The position numbers and the translations under genes were made by a program. A stretch of DNA of 64,000 nt. Source: a virus. The notes under the pieces are model-generated. The model saw only the letters and a list, made by a program, of their open reading frames with translations. It ran no database searches and had not been told where the DNA came from. Position 1 is the stretch's first letter, and each line of letters opens with the position of its first letter. The DNA lies in IMG/VR virus record IMGVR_UViG_3300026488_000015, positions 82,526 to 146,525 of that record, one strand, 5' to 3'. Below, piece after piece: positions 37,981 to 46,181 of this stretch.

Positions 37981-38454
37981 TTAGCTCTTCGAGAATAAAT
38001 GAGGGTTATTTTTCTTCATTGAATCCCACGAGTGTTTCGCAGCATCTGTAAGCTCAACAGCTTCTTCAAGCTCGTACTCTTCAGTTCTATCGTTATCATA
38101 TGGTTTAATCATAACAGGCGTACCTGATGCTAAATCCACGATACCCATAATGTCAAAAATATCTAATGAGCGGTAATAAGCCTCACCGTCAAAACCCGTA
38201 ACGATATAAATCGTGTCGTTATCTACATTGTAATAGCTGTCATCTAGCGACTGGCCTTCGATGTCTAATACCATCATTCCTTCAGACTGCTCTAAAACAT
38301 CTTCTGGTAGTGGTTTATCCCATCGGTCTTCTGGTGTTAAAATTAATCTGAATGGTATCCCAGCATCTAAATAAGTTGCTACTAGCATAAACATTTGGTC
38401 ATCTATCACTTCTTTTACCATTTCCGGGTAGTCTGTTTGTGGGGCTTTCATCAT
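37981..38454 (-). CDS. Possible SspB-like proteolysis adaptor; ends NPHLFSKS (157 aa)
   Basis: Residues 16-45 (FMLVATYLDAGIPFRLILTP), then a beta segment near 65 (MMVLDIEGQSL) and NDTIYIVTGFDGEAYYRSLD with IFDIMGIVDLASGTPV, loosely follow the SspB order (helix; beta; D/N-x-I-x-F-x-ARFxG; AVLxIYxxE-GxGM). SspB delivers ssrA-tagged proteins to ClpXP. The tail carries PHLF followed by SKS, so the shared tag is present but not at the very end. The assignment is weak and needs structure comparison; otherwise unknown. Confidence 0.35.
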   Translation of the reverse strand: MMKAPQTDYPEMVKEVIDDQMFMLVATYLDAGIPFRLILTPEDRWDKPLPEDVLEQSEGMMVLDIEGQSLDDSYYNVDNDTIYIVTGFDGEAYYRSLDIFDIMGIVDLASGTPVMIKPYDNDRTEEYELEEAVELTDAAKHSWDSMKKNNPHLFSKS

Positions 38455-39113
38455 TACATCCTTTGTTTTGTTTTAAATCTTCTATACATAGATAATCTAC
38501 TAATATCTATTGTAGTTAATATTTTTCTTACACCACAAAAATCGTTATCTTGTGGTTTAGGGAACATATAATCTCGCGTGGCTTTCTCTACTTCATCTAA
38601 AAATTGATATTCTCCATCTACCCAAGCATAATCTTTTGTGACTAAATCATTGCTATACACTTTAACATCACTAAAATTATCCAGCATATAATTTAAGCAA
38701 GATATTTCTTGTTTAGTTTGGAGTACTTCAAGAGGAGCTATTCTTCTCATATATAATAATATTTCCTCAGCGTCGAACTCCTTAACTGGTGCTACGCACG
38801 AATTAAAATCGTTCATATCACCCGCTTCAGCGCAAATAACATAATCATCTGCAATATTAGCAAAGTTGTGTATAACAATGATATTAATAGCAAGATTCAA
38901 TTCATAAAGCAACTCTAAGAATAGCATATTCTTATCTTGGTCGTAAGACATATTGATATAAGCGTCTTGTTTAATATTCAGCTGATTGCCGATATAGGTT
39001 TTATTGTCAAACTTACGCCTATTTGTACAGACAGCAGGCAATGAAAGTGTGTCCGTAAAAAAATCAATATCTGTATTGCAATCGTTTATAAACATATAAA
39101 GCGTTGGTTTCAT
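38454..39113 (-). CDS. Hypothetical protein (219 aa)
   Basis: Asn/Asp-rich front (FINDCNTDIDFFTDTLSLPA), a long aliphatic helix (MLFLELLYELNLAINIIVIH) and basic C-terminus (RLSMYRRFKTKQRM). No recognised family or motif. One-base overlap with the SspB-like gene. Confidence 0.74.
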   Translation of the reverse strand: MKPTLYMFINDCNTDIDFFTDTLSLPAVCTNRRKFDNKTYIGNQLNIKQDAYINMSYDQDKNMLFLELLYELNLAINIIVIHNFANIADDYVICAEAGDMNDFNSCVAPVKEFDAEEILLYMRRIAPLEVLQTKQEISCLNYMLDNFSDVKVYSNDLVTKDYAWVDGEYQFLDEVEKATRDYMFPKPQDNDFCGVRKILTTIDISRLSMYRRFKTKQRM

Positions 39114-39120
39114 ATTTACT

Positions 39121-39534
39121 TTACATCCTTAAAATTTTTGTTCGTTCGTTGAAATAAAAGACAATATCGTCCATTATTTTTTGTTGATTCTTAGATGTTA
39201 CTACACCGTCATCGATTCTGACCCAGCTGTAAGAGAAAATCTCCTCCGGGTCAGCACTAATACTAATTTCTTTATCAGTAAAACTTATAAGGAATATACC
39301 TACATCTTTACGGGAACCTTTTTGGAAAAAGTAATCACCAAGATATGACTGTGCTACTACAATTCCTGATTCTTCTTCGAATTCACGAACTGCACAGTCC
39401 TCAATGCTTTCTCCTTCTTCAATCTTTCCCTTGAAAAAATTGTAGTCACCTATTCTTCCTGTTTTATTTAATAGGACATAAACACCGTCCTCTCTAATCT
39501 GATAAGGACAAATACCATAAGAAAATTCTTTCAT
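39121..39534 (-). CDS. Nudix hydrolase
   Basis: The Nudix box is complete, from GKIEEGESIEDCAVREFEEE to SGI (residues 36-58), with REFEEESG supplying the metal-binding glutamates. It hydrolyses a nucleoside diphosphate linked to another group. T4 NudE is the closest analogue by role, acting on ADP-ribose and ApnA; NAD kinase and ppGpp metabolism here make a nucleotide-housekeeping role plausible. Length 137 aa is normal. Confidence 0.9.
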   Translation of the reverse strand: MKEFSYGICPYQIREDGVYVLLNKTGRIGDYNFFKGKIEEGESIEDCAVREFEEESGIVVAQSYLGDYFFQKGSRKDVGIFLISFTDKEISISADPEEIFSYSWVRIDDGVVTSKNQQKIMDDIVFYFNERTKILRM

Positions 39535-39548
39535 ATTTTTCTCCTTCT

Positions 39549-39562
39549 TGTATTATAACACT
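39549..39562 (-). promoter_or_regulatory. Shortened TATAAT promoter
   Basis: GTGTTATAATACAAG, a reduced copy ahead of the Nudix gene lacking the CATATAAAG side. Confidence 0.55.
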
Positions 39563-39580
39563 CTTTTACTTAATTTTATT

Positions 39581-40072
39581 CTAGCTGTCGATACTGCAGT
39601 TTGTTATATCTTGTGGTATTTCTGTTACTGGTTTAGCTGTCATAATATCAAACAGCATCTTCTCAGCAAAATCATTGAGATTTGTATCGATTTTTACTGT
39701 TTTTACTATATTGAGCACATTCGTTGTTAATCCTGCTATACTGCAGTTAAGATGCAATTCAGGTTCTATTTTTTCTATTTTTTTCAGTAAAGCTTGAGGT
39801 AATGTCGTGCTAGTTAGTTCCATTATACCATCAACATATATGTCCCACATACCTATGGTATCTGTTTGTGCTACCACCACCTCTTTAGAGAATGATACAT
39901 AACCTTCTGGTGTTGTATTATCATAAACTAAATGATACATATTAAAATTACAATAAACGGGTACTGTGGCTCTGTAGCATATCTGTTTAAATACACTAAA
40001 ATTTAGTACCTTGCTAGTTTCAAGATATATACCTTGAAATCCCGATACTACTACGCTCTTAGAGCTTAACAT
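39581..40072 (-). CDS. Hypothetical protein (163 aa)
   Basis: Beta-rich front (SVVVSGFQGIYLETSKVLNF), Cys-containing centre, and a helix near 100-115 (LPQALLKKIEKIEPELHLNC). Starts right at the stop of a Gly-rich membrane gene. Unknown. Confidence 0.72.
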   Translation of the reverse strand: MLSSKSVVVSGFQGIYLETSKVLNFSVFKQICYRATVPVYCNFNMYHLVYDNTTPEGYVSFSKEVVVAQTDTIGMWDIYVDGIMELTSTTLPQALLKKIEKIEPELHLNCSIAGLTTNVLNIVKTVKIDTNLNDFAEKMLFDIMTAKPVTEIPQDITNCSIDS

Positions 40073-40246
40073 TTACTTTTTCTTAGGTAAAGCTAAGTAG
40101 AAACCTGCAAGACCGAGAACAGCACCAGATAGTAATCCACCTGCAAGTAATACACCAGTAACACCTACGCCAACACCTACTTTTAATGGAGTGTTCTCCA
40201 TACCTTTGTCGAATAACTCTTTTACTTTTGTTTTATCTATTTTCAT
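40073..40246 (-). CDS. Gly-rich membrane protein (57 aa)
   Basis: MKIDKTKVKELFDKGMENTP, then a 30-residue Gly/Val/Leu helix hairpin (VGVGVGVTGVLLAGGLL) and a Lys-rich end. Similar in design to 17080-17295. Preceded by AAAGGAATTAAA. Confidence 0.68.
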   Translation of the reverse strand: MKIDKTKVKELFDKGMENTPLKVGVGVGVTGVLLAGGLLSGAVLGLAGFYLALPKKK

Positions 40247-40270
40247 CTTTTAATTCCTTTGTTTTGTTTA

Positions 40271-40290
40271 ATGTGTACTATTATAACACA
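40271..40290 (-). promoter_or_regulatory. Recurrent TATAAT promoter (variant)
   Basis: GTGTTATAATAGTACACAT, a divergent copy ahead of the Gly-rich membrane gene. Confidence 0.65.
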
Positions 40291-40313
40291 CTTATACTTA
40301 ATCTCTTCTTAAA

Positions 40314-40685
40314 TTACAGCAATAAATGAGGTTTTTCGTCCAAGTAATCTTGGAACTCCATTGATTTGTATATTCGTTCTTTGGGGTTGTCGTGAGTGTA
40401 CTTATTTCTATAATTGCTTATTATGCTATCTGAAGCTTCTTCTTCGGATGAGAATCTTGAAGCTAAATTAGCCATATTATATGCTACACCATTATAAGAA
40501 ACAAATCCACCTTGTGCTTCATCGTAAATATCTTTTGGTATAGATAGTACATCTAAGAATGCTAAATGTTTTACACTATCTAGCTCCCATTTGTAAAATT
40601 TGTACACTCTCGTAGCTGTATTTTCCAATAATCCACCTTCGTTATGTAGAGACATTTCCCAGCACTCATACTTTTTGAATCTCAT
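40314..40685 (-). CDS. Hypothetical protein with KPHLLL C-terminal tag (123 aa)
   Basis: ATG 40685 makes an ATGA overlap with the upstream gene. MRFKKYECWEMSLHNEGGLL, a central ESxxY-like helix, and MEFQDYLDEKPHLLL at the end. YxD/ExxxYKxMEFQxYxxxxPHxxL recurs in 43048-43365 (MIHKSAEFLQYIEDNPHSIL), so these two may be true paralogues. Confidence 0.8.
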   Translation of the reverse strand: MRFKKYECWEMSLHNEGGLLENTATRVYKFYKWELDSVKHLAFLDVLSIPKDIYDEAQGGFVSYNGVAYNMANLASRFSSEEEASDSIISNYRNKYTHDNPKERIYKSMEFQDYLDEKPHLLL

Positions 40686-40981
40686 ATAAACCATCCTGGA
40701 AATGTAGACCTAAAATCTTCTGTGTCTTTTTCTGATAACAAAGTGGGTGTACTGAATATTAAAGCATCACTTTCGCCCTCATCATTAATATTCAGTATTT
40801 CTCCACGAAAGGTACCAGATTGCCCTTTCGTTTTATTTGATGTATATGATTCGATTACACCATACAGCCGTCCATCGCCAATGTCAGCTAGGTTGGCTAG
40901 AGTCTTATCGTATAACGGGTACAGAATCACTACCCTACCTATACAAGATTCGTTAGCCTTCATTAAAATCTGAAAAGTCAT
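40682..40981 (-). CDS. Hypothetical KOW/SH3-like protein with FPGWFI ending (99 aa)
   Basis: Residues 12-60 (IGRVVILYPLYDKTLANLAD...GRLYGVIESYT) read as a small barrel. The last residues SEKDTEDFRSTFPGWFI form helix then P-G-W-F-I, a degenerate tag with aromatic in place of Leu. In a row of four tag genes. Confidence 0.74.
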   Translation of the reverse strand: MTFQILMKANESCIGRVVILYPLYDKTLANLADIGDGRLYGVIESYTSNKTKGQSGTFRGEILNINDEGESDALIFSTPTLLSEKDTEDFRSTFPGWFI

Positions 40982-40990
40982 ATCGTTCCT

Positions 40991-41323
40991 TTATAGAAAA
41001 ATGTGAGGGTGGTTATCGATGTGGGGGTTCAACCACCTTAAGGTTTTCGTTAATTCCCCTTGCATTGTCTGTTTTGTTTTGTTACCTGATTCTAATTCTG
41101 AATGCTCAGAAACATTCTGGTAATAGGGTGTATCTAACAGCTCTTGGAGATATTTGGCTCTCTGAATACTAGAATCTATTTTAGCCTCTAATGAGGTCCC
41201 GTAAATATCTGTCCACGACCAACCCAACCTATCTCTCTGTATTCGTTCCTTAAGGAATTCTTCGGTACCAGAGAAATATTGCTCGAGGACTTTTTTCTCT
41301 TTATTCATTCTAACGGCAAACAT
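40991..41323 (-). CDS. Hypothetical protein with HPHIFL C-terminal tag (110 aa)
   Basis: ATG 41323 overlaps the previous stop by one base. Helical, basic (VRMNKEKKVLEQYFSGTEEF), ending TLRWLNPHIDNHPHIFL; the codons for this tag (CAC CCT CAC ATT TTT CTA) differ from other copies, which shows selection on the peptide rather than on DNA. Confidence 0.8.
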   Translation of the reverse strand: MFAVRMNKEKKVLEQYFSGTEEFLKERIQRDRLGWSWTDIYGTSLEAKIDSSIQRAKYLQELLDTPYYQNVSEHSELESGNKTKQTMQGELTKTLRWLNPHIDNHPHIFL

Positions 41324-41682
41324 TACAGAAACCAATGTGGATAACGAGCTTTCATTTCATTAGAGCTATCGTGACCTAGGACAGAATACTCGTTATTCCA
41401 CATATAGTGGGTATAATTTTCGTTTCTCTCTATACTCGTGTATGAGTGTGTACTAGTTAATTTCGGTTGACCGAAATCTATCGAGCCGTTAAGCAAAACA
41501 CCAGAAAGACTATTATTATCTCTAACGGTTTGAATTAAGGCATAAAGAACATTATCTTTACACCAAACACCCTCAAGGTTGCTTATTTTTCCTTGTTCAT
41601 TCATATTGTTATTGAAGATAAGTATCTCACCTACCTTATGTTTATCTCTGTATCCATCTTTTACATATATTGTGAACTGCAT
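41323..41682 (-). CDS. Hypothetical protein with YPHWFL C-terminal tag (119 aa)
   Basis: SH3/KOW-like front (YVKDGYRDKHKVGEILIFNN), an Asn/Ser-rich middle and MKARYPHWFL. Sits directly after the metallopeptidase gene in the operon. Unknown otherwise. Confidence 0.8.
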   Translation of the reverse strand: MQFTIYVKDGYRDKHKVGEILIFNNNMNEQGKISNLEGVWCKDNVLYALIQTVRDNNSLSGVLLNGSIDFGQPKLTSTHSYTSIERNENYTHYMWNNEYSVLGHDSSNEMKARYPHWFL

Positions 41683-41683
41683 A

Positions 41684-42994
41684 CTAATCCTTCAGGTCGA
41701 TAAGGTATCTTTTTTGTCTTGGGTATGATTGTACCTGAGAACCTTCATTCATTTTTGTCGCCGATAACCAGAAGATAGGTGCTTTTGGTAATGCTTTCCA
41801 AGAAGATAGTTCTTCTATATATAAATCTGTAATAAACATAATAGCATTAAACTTCATTCTATTTTCGTGAATATAATCAATACCAGCTTCCATATAAGTA
41901 CCACCACAACCATTTCTCTCGAATGAAAAATCTTTAGCACTAAAATCAGTAACAGCAGAAACTTGCGTATCAACTTGAACAACTTTTAATGTCGTGTTTG
42001 TCATTTCGCAAATATGTCTAATCTCATTGAGAGGTACTAAGATTTCCTCATTTGACATTGAACCTGAAGTATCAACTAAAACGATTAACTCGAAAGTCGT
42101 ATCTTTTGTTTTACCTCTCAAATCCATACGACCAGGCATTCTACGGTCACGACGCTTGATAGTCAATCTCTTATTTGCCTTCTTGTTACCTACAAGTTTT
42201 TTCAACTCTTTTTTCCAGTTCACTTGAGCTTTTCGTTTGAATAAATCCAACATACTAGCGATGTCCCCAGGTAGATTACCTTTCGATTTACTGATAGCAC
42301 TTTCAAGCATATCACTCGTGATACTATCCATAATTTCTTGAGCTTCTTCTGAAATATCTCCCCATTGGTGAACACCGTCTGGTCCATCACCTAGAATAGG
42401 ATTCCCATCAGCATCTAAAGGTTGCCCGTTCTCATCGACATTACCACTCTCTATAGCATCTTTAATAGCTTGAGCGAGTGCTTTCTGTTTCTCTTTCTTC
42501 TCTTCTTTTTGGTCTTGATAATCTTGGTCTTCATCTAATAATCTGTAATACTGTTCGGTATTCAGCTTAGAAGGAAAATTGTAATCTCGGTAATCAACAC
42601 AACCTTTTGGTAAATGAGTCAAGACCTGATTAATGGCCATATCCATAGCTATATTAGCTTGTTCGTGGTCTTCAAAATCTTTTCTTACAGTCAAGTGTCG
42701 ATACATAATATGCAACATTTCGTGCTTGATAACATCGATTCGTTCTCTATCTGATAAATCTTCAAAGAAGAATGGGTTAATCATTAGGTTGTATGCACTG
42801 TTACTAAACGATACACCTGCAGTAGGTAAAGCATTTGACATTCGTACCTTACATTTAGCAATCAAGTGAGCATAAAAGTTATTTCCTGAAACAGTATCAG
42901 TAAACATAGCAACGATACTTTTTTCGAATGCATCACGATTAAATACCTTTACTTCTTTTTCTTCTTTTTCATCTTCTTTTGGTGTCTCGTTCAT
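41684..42994 (-). CDS. VWA-domain putative metallopeptidase (DUF2201-like)
   Basis: Two parts. Residues 20-210: metallopeptidase-like domain with DVIKHEMLHIMYRH, where HExxH lies at His91-Glu92-His95. Residues 300-436: von Willebrand A domain with MIDAS motif LIVLVDTSGSMS and downstream Thr/Asp (FITDLY). An acidic linker is between. Such proteins pair with MoxR AAA+ ATPases, and one is encoded 1.6 kb upstream (44606-45745) as part of the same gene row. The pair may remodel or proteolyse a target complex; target unknown. Confidence 0.85.
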   Translation of the reverse strand: MNETPKEDEKEEKEVKVFNRDAFEKSIVAMFTDTVSGNNFYAHLIAKCKVRMSNALPTAGVSFSNSAYNLMINPFFFEDLSDRERIDVIKHEMLHIMYRHLTVRKDFEDHEQANIAMDMAINQVLTHLPKGCVDYRDYNFPSKLNTEQYYRLLDEDQDYQDQKEEKKEKQKALAQAIKDAIESGNVDENGQPLDADGNPILGDGPDGVHQWGDISEEAQEIMDSITSDMLESAISKSKGNLPGDIASMLDLFKRKAQVNWKKELKKLVGNKKANKRLTIKRRDRRMPGRMDLRGKTKDTTFELIVLVDTSGSMSNEEILVPLNEIRHICEMTNTTLKVVQVDTQVSAVTDFSAKDFSFERNGCGGTYMEAGIDYIHENRMKFNAIMFITDLYIEELSSWKALPKAPIFWLSATKMNEGSQVQSYPRQKRYLIDLKD

Positions 42995-43008
42995 ATTTGT
43001 ATCCTTTT

Positions 43009-43033
43009 CTTTATATACAGTATTATAACATAA
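43009..43033 (-). promoter_or_regulatory. Recurrent TATAAT promoter
   Basis: Copy with TATAATACTGTATATAAAG ahead of the VWA gene and the following tag genes. Confidence 0.77.
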
Positions 43034-43047
43034 ATAAGCTTAAAGCT

Positions 43048-43365
43048 TTATAAAATAGAGTGAGGATTGTCTTCGATGTACTGTAAGAATTCAGCTGATT
43101 TATGAATCATATTATATTTAATACCTATGACCTCTTCTGCTGTCTTGTATCCTTGGATGTATGACCAGACAGCTAATGTTGCATCATCTTTTGATTCATA
43201 GAATAAACCATAATCTCGTTTTGTCATTAATTTCACTTGGTATAGGCCATTGTAGGTTGAAACGGCTACTGGTTTTTTGAATTCATCTACTGCGTTCTGA
43301 TTGGTCATTTCTGCTTCTTGAAGAAAGACATTCAGTTCATTGGTGCATTCCCATTTGTATCGCAT
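43048..43365 (-). CDS. Hypothetical protein with NPHSIL C-terminal tag (105 aa)
   Basis: Ends SAEFLQYIEDNPHSIL. Front MRYKWECTNELNVFLQEAEM is similar in shape to MRFKKYECWEM of 40314-40685, and both have a YxxxxDA helix in the middle, suggesting duplication of a whole tag gene. GGAGAAACG precedes the start. Confidence 0.8.
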   Translation of the reverse strand: MRYKWECTNELNVFLQEAEMTNQNAVDEFKKPVAVSTYNGLYQVKLMTKRDYGLFYESKDDATLAVWSYIQGYKTAEEVIGIKYNMIHKSAEFLQYIEDNPHSIL

Positions 43366-43382
43366 CGTTTCTCCTTGTTTCT

Positions 43383-43772
43383 TTATATGAATAAATGTGG
43401 GTCTGATTCTTTGAGTGCCTCTACTTCTACATTACTAAAAGTGTAACGAAATATAATCGTTTCTGTGTACGGGTCGAGAACATCTGCAGAGGGAGTAGCC
43501 TGTTCGTTTAATAATGTTAAATGTTTTGCTAGAGGGAAATCTTCGTGCAATTGGTGATATGCACGGCGACTGGCTTCTTCACGCTGTTCCACTGAGCAAT
43601 CCGTAACGATACTGACATTATAGGCTAAGAATCTTATATATGCTTTATCATTAAATATCACATTTGTAGTACTACGGTTTTTTGAGAAATATCTTTTTTC
43701 TAAATAAATAAATTCACTTAGAGATTGAGGTTTTTCTTCTATGAAACCATACGGGTTTATAGCGTCAAGCAT
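43383..43772 (-). CDS. Hypothetical protein with DPHLFI C-terminal tag (129 aa)
   Basis: Begins MLDAINPYGFIEEKPQSLSE; the centre (NVIFNDKAYIRFLAYNVSIV) also resembles the YNGxxY beta part of neighbouring tag genes. Ends VEVEALKESDPHLFI. Overlaps the kinase gene by 16 bases. Confidence 0.78.
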   Translation of the reverse strand: MLDAINPYGFIEEKPQSLSEFIYLEKRYFSKNRSTTNVIFNDKAYIRFLAYNVSIVTDCSVEQREEASRRAYHQLHEDFPLAKHLTLLNEQATPSADVLDPYTETIIFRYTFSNVEVEALKESDPHLFI

Positions 43773-44584
43773 AAAAAGTCACCTGGATTATTTTCTTTAA
43801 AATCTTCTAAAAGAACATCACCAGTAATACTAAGCATTTCATTAACGATTGCTGTTTTCGAGACCGTGTGGAATTCGAAATATTCACAACCACCATACCA
43901 ATCACTTTCAGAATCATCTTCAACCTCTACAAGATGAGAATATCTATCAAAAATATCAGAGTCATCGAGACCCGTGAGTTTATATACGAAATCGAAAAAT
44001 TCATAGAAATTATCTCTTGCTATCTTAGGTTCTTCATCAGGTTCAGTAGGAGTATATGTAGTATTTTCATCATCCCAGCAAGTAGCATAAGTGCTTCCTC
44101 CAGCATCCCAATGTTCTGAATTCAGTATATCTGAACCCGATTCATCTAGGTGGACTAATATACTAGGAACTAATAATCCAGAACCTCCAGTGATGCACTT
44201 TTCTGCACTTATATGAGAATCAAATCTTATATTTTTTATTGAATGCGTAGAGAGTTTTGTGCGTTCTCCCGTACTGAATCTATATCTATCATTTGCTAAA
44301 CAAGTCTCTAAGGGTGTATCGAATTTTATGAATTTGCATCTGTTAAGCGGAAGAAGATTAGTTAGCAATAATCCAGTTTTGTCTGGAAATAATCCGTCAA
44401 TAAGAACTGTGCTATCTTCAGAATAAGGAAGAGATTTTAGAGTTTCTGCTAATGCTTCTAAATCATTATGGTTGAACATAAATTCATCAGCATCAAATCT
44501 GAATACATTTGTTTTTAATGCTTGTTCTTTAGACCAGTATGTTTTTCCTGAACCAGGTAAACCGATTAATATTTCGTAATTCAT
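43757..44584 (-). CDS. P-loop kinase (polynucleotide-kinase-like) with altered tag end (275 aa)
   Basis: Walker A GLPGSGKTYWS at residues 8-18, then FRFDADEF (Asp for phosphate acceptor) near 29-36 and LIDGLFPDK near 62. This resembles the kinase half of T4 Pnk and zeta-type kinases. The second half (150-275) is acidic and of unknown fold. It ends FKENNPGDFLCLTL: helix, NNP, then a hydrophobic tail, a tag variant with four extra residues. 5'-OH RNA phosphorylation would complement the RNA ligases, but the substrate is inferred. Confidence 0.72.
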   Translation of the reverse strand: MNYEILIGLPGSGKTYWSKEQALKTNVFRFDADEFMFNHNDLEALAETLKSLPYSEDSTVLIDGLFPDKTGLLLTNLLPLNRCKFIKFDTPLETCLANDRYRFSTGERTKLSTHSIKNIRFDSHISAEKCITGGSGLLVPSILVHLDESGSDILNSEHWDAGGSTYATCWDDENTTYTPTEPDEEPKIARDNFYEFFDFVYKLTGLDDSDIFDRYSHLVEVEDDSESDWYGGCEYFEFHTVSKTAIVNEMLSITGDVLLEDFKENNPGDFLCLTL

Positions 44585-44605
44585 TTCTTTCCTTTACAAA
44601 CTAGA

Positions 44606-45745
44606 TTAAACTAGTTTGATTTTTTTCACTATTCTCGCGAACACTTCTTTTGATGTAGGCTCTTTAACCCAAGTGTTGAAGTTCTTGCTATCAGTTTTCT
44701 TGATGTTCGTGATGAACGCTGTAGCAACTTCGATTGGACAACCATAACATAAGTGATTCAGTAAAGTCCACTTACCTTTCTCTAATGACAATGCATAAAC
44801 TTCCTCAACCAAGTTGTTAATTACTGGCTGTTCTTGGTTGTCTAATAGTTTAGCAATCAAACCGTAAGATGCATCTAAGTTTTGTGCATTCGTGTTAGTT
44901 TTCTTAACCACAGACTTAACTGCTCTAGTAATATCATCAACACCAATCATATCAGAATGATTCTTATAAAAATTTAAGAATTCAGTACCTACAGCACGAC
45001 CTAAACGACCTCTTAAAAGAGTGTAGAGTGCTGGATTATCTTTACCTGAGTTACCTAAATTATCAAGCAATGTTGAAACTTTTGCCCAAGCTCTTGGTGA
45101 TGTACCGTGTGAACTATCTTCAGGTGAGAAGTGAATCATCTTCGGGTTCTTAGCAATGTATTTTAAAATAACATTATTTACACCTGATTTACGGGCCCAA
45201 ATTAGCCATTCTTCGGCATCAGGCTTAATCTCGATTGGTCCAACGAATCTGTCAATAAGTGCATCATCCATTTCATTCGTTTGATAATCACCAGTTGGAT
45301 TACCTGCAGCGATAATCATCGTTTCTACACCGTTATATGTAGGCAATTGATGCTCGTGAATTTGTTTATCGAGAACTAACTGCAATGCTGCTTGTAAAAC
45401 ATCTGATTGAGCACGATTAATTTCATCTAAGAATAAAGAACAAGCTTTACCTGCTTTGTTTGCATCATACATTCTCTTCAACCAAGAAGGCGTTGACCAG
45501 TACATAATTTCTTCTGATTTCGTTTCGTACTTATCTAAAGAAACTTCTTCATTTTTCGTGTTGTACGGGATACCAATAAGGTCTCCAACTTCCATCTGTG
45601 AAAGGAATAATGTTTCATTATGAACACCTGCGTCTAAAGCCCATCTTTCAGCTCTCTGTGATTTACCAATACCGTGTACTCCCTCTATATAAACACAATC
45701 GTTTGACGCTTGACATACATTAAATACTTCTTCTAAGTGATTCAT
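44606..45745 (-). CDS. MoxR-type AAA+ ATPase
   Basis: Walker A GVHGIGKS at residues 22-29, Walker B SLFLDEINRA near 103-112, sensor 1 IIAAGNPTGDY near 147, and arginine-finger region DDALIDRFVGP near 160. The layout is that of MoxR/RavA ATPases, which work with VWA-domain proteins; one lies downstream (41684-42994). Length 379 aa is usual. ATP-driven remodelling of a phage or host complex is likely; the target is unknown. Confidence 0.88.
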   Translation of the reverse strand: MNHLEEVFNVCQASNDCVYIEGVHGIGKSQRAERWALDAGVHNETLFLSQMEVGDLIGIPYNTKNEEVSLDKYETKSEEIMYWSTPSWLKRMYDANKAGKACSLFLDEINRAQSDVLQAALQLVLDKQIHEHQLPTYNGVETMIIAAGNPTGDYQTNEMDDALIDRFVGPIEIKPDAEEWLIWARKSGVNNVILKYIAKNPKMIHFSPEDSSHGTSPRAWAKVSTLLDNLGNSGKDNPALYTLLRGRLGRAVGTEFLNFYKNHSDMIGVDDITRAVKSVVKKTNTNAQNLDASYGLIAKLLDNQEQPVINNLVEEVYALSLEKGKWTLLNHLCYGCPIEVATAFITNIKKTDSKNFNTWVKEPTSKEVFARIVKKIKLV

Positions 45746-45762
45746 TTTCTTTCCTTTGTTTT

Positions 45763-45785
45763 GTTATATGAGAGTATTATAACAT
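45763..45785 (-). promoter_or_regulatory. Recurrent TATAAT promoter (variant)
   Basis: GTATGTTATAATACTCTCATAT ahead of the MoxR gene. Confidence 0.7.
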
Positions 45786-45804
45786 ACTCTTCCTTAAAGC
45801 TTGA

Positions 45805-46119
45805 TTAAGCGGCAGATACATTATCGTATTGAGCTAACCAAATCGACCATTCTCTAATATTAGTACGAGAATTATTTTCAATTTCTTGACCTTTCTTACC
45901 ATCGTACCAGTTAATTGTTCTTTCACGATGACTATTATTTGGAGCAGAAACAACGATTGATAAACCATCTTCACGGGATAATACAGTACTTGCTTTTCTT
46001 CTAGTGACTGTAACTGAACGAGCAAGAATACTTTTTTCTTCTGCTAGTGATTCTCTTAGAGTATTTAACTCATCTTGTTTTGTTTGTATTTGTCTTTCGA
46101 TTGAAGTAATTAAACTCAT
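45805..46119 (-). CDS. Hypothetical coiled-coil protein (104 aa)
   Basis: Residues 1-32 form a coiled coil (SIERQIQTKQDELNTLRESL); the rest is Ser/Arg-rich (RRKASTVLSREDGLSIVVSA) and ends WSIWLAQYDNVSAA. Monocistronic. Unknown. Confidence 0.72.
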   Translation of the reverse strand: MSLITSIERQIQTKQDELNTLRESLAEEKSILARSVTVTRRKASTVLSREDGLSIVVSAPNNSHRERTINWYDGKKGQEIENNSRTNIREWSIWLAQYDNVSAA

Positions 46120-46135
46120 TTCTTATCCTTTGTTT

Positions 46136-46160
46136 CTTTATATGTAATATTATAACATAA
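46136..46160 (-). promoter_or_regulatory. Recurrent TATAAT promoter
   Basis: Canonical copy ahead of the gene at 46119. Confidence 0.8.
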
Positions 46161-46181
46161 GTAACCTAAGAGCCACCTTAA

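Noticed and set aside
41020-41045. GGGTTCAACCACC, like a tRNA T-arm
   Set aside because: It encodes residues of the PHIFL-tagged protein and no cloverleaf can be drawn.
43757-44584. Zeta-toxin assignment for the P-loop kinase
   Set aside because: The Walker A and following Asp are common to both, but no antitoxin or zeta-specific motif was seen, and the RNA-repair context favours a polynucleotide-kinase-like role.
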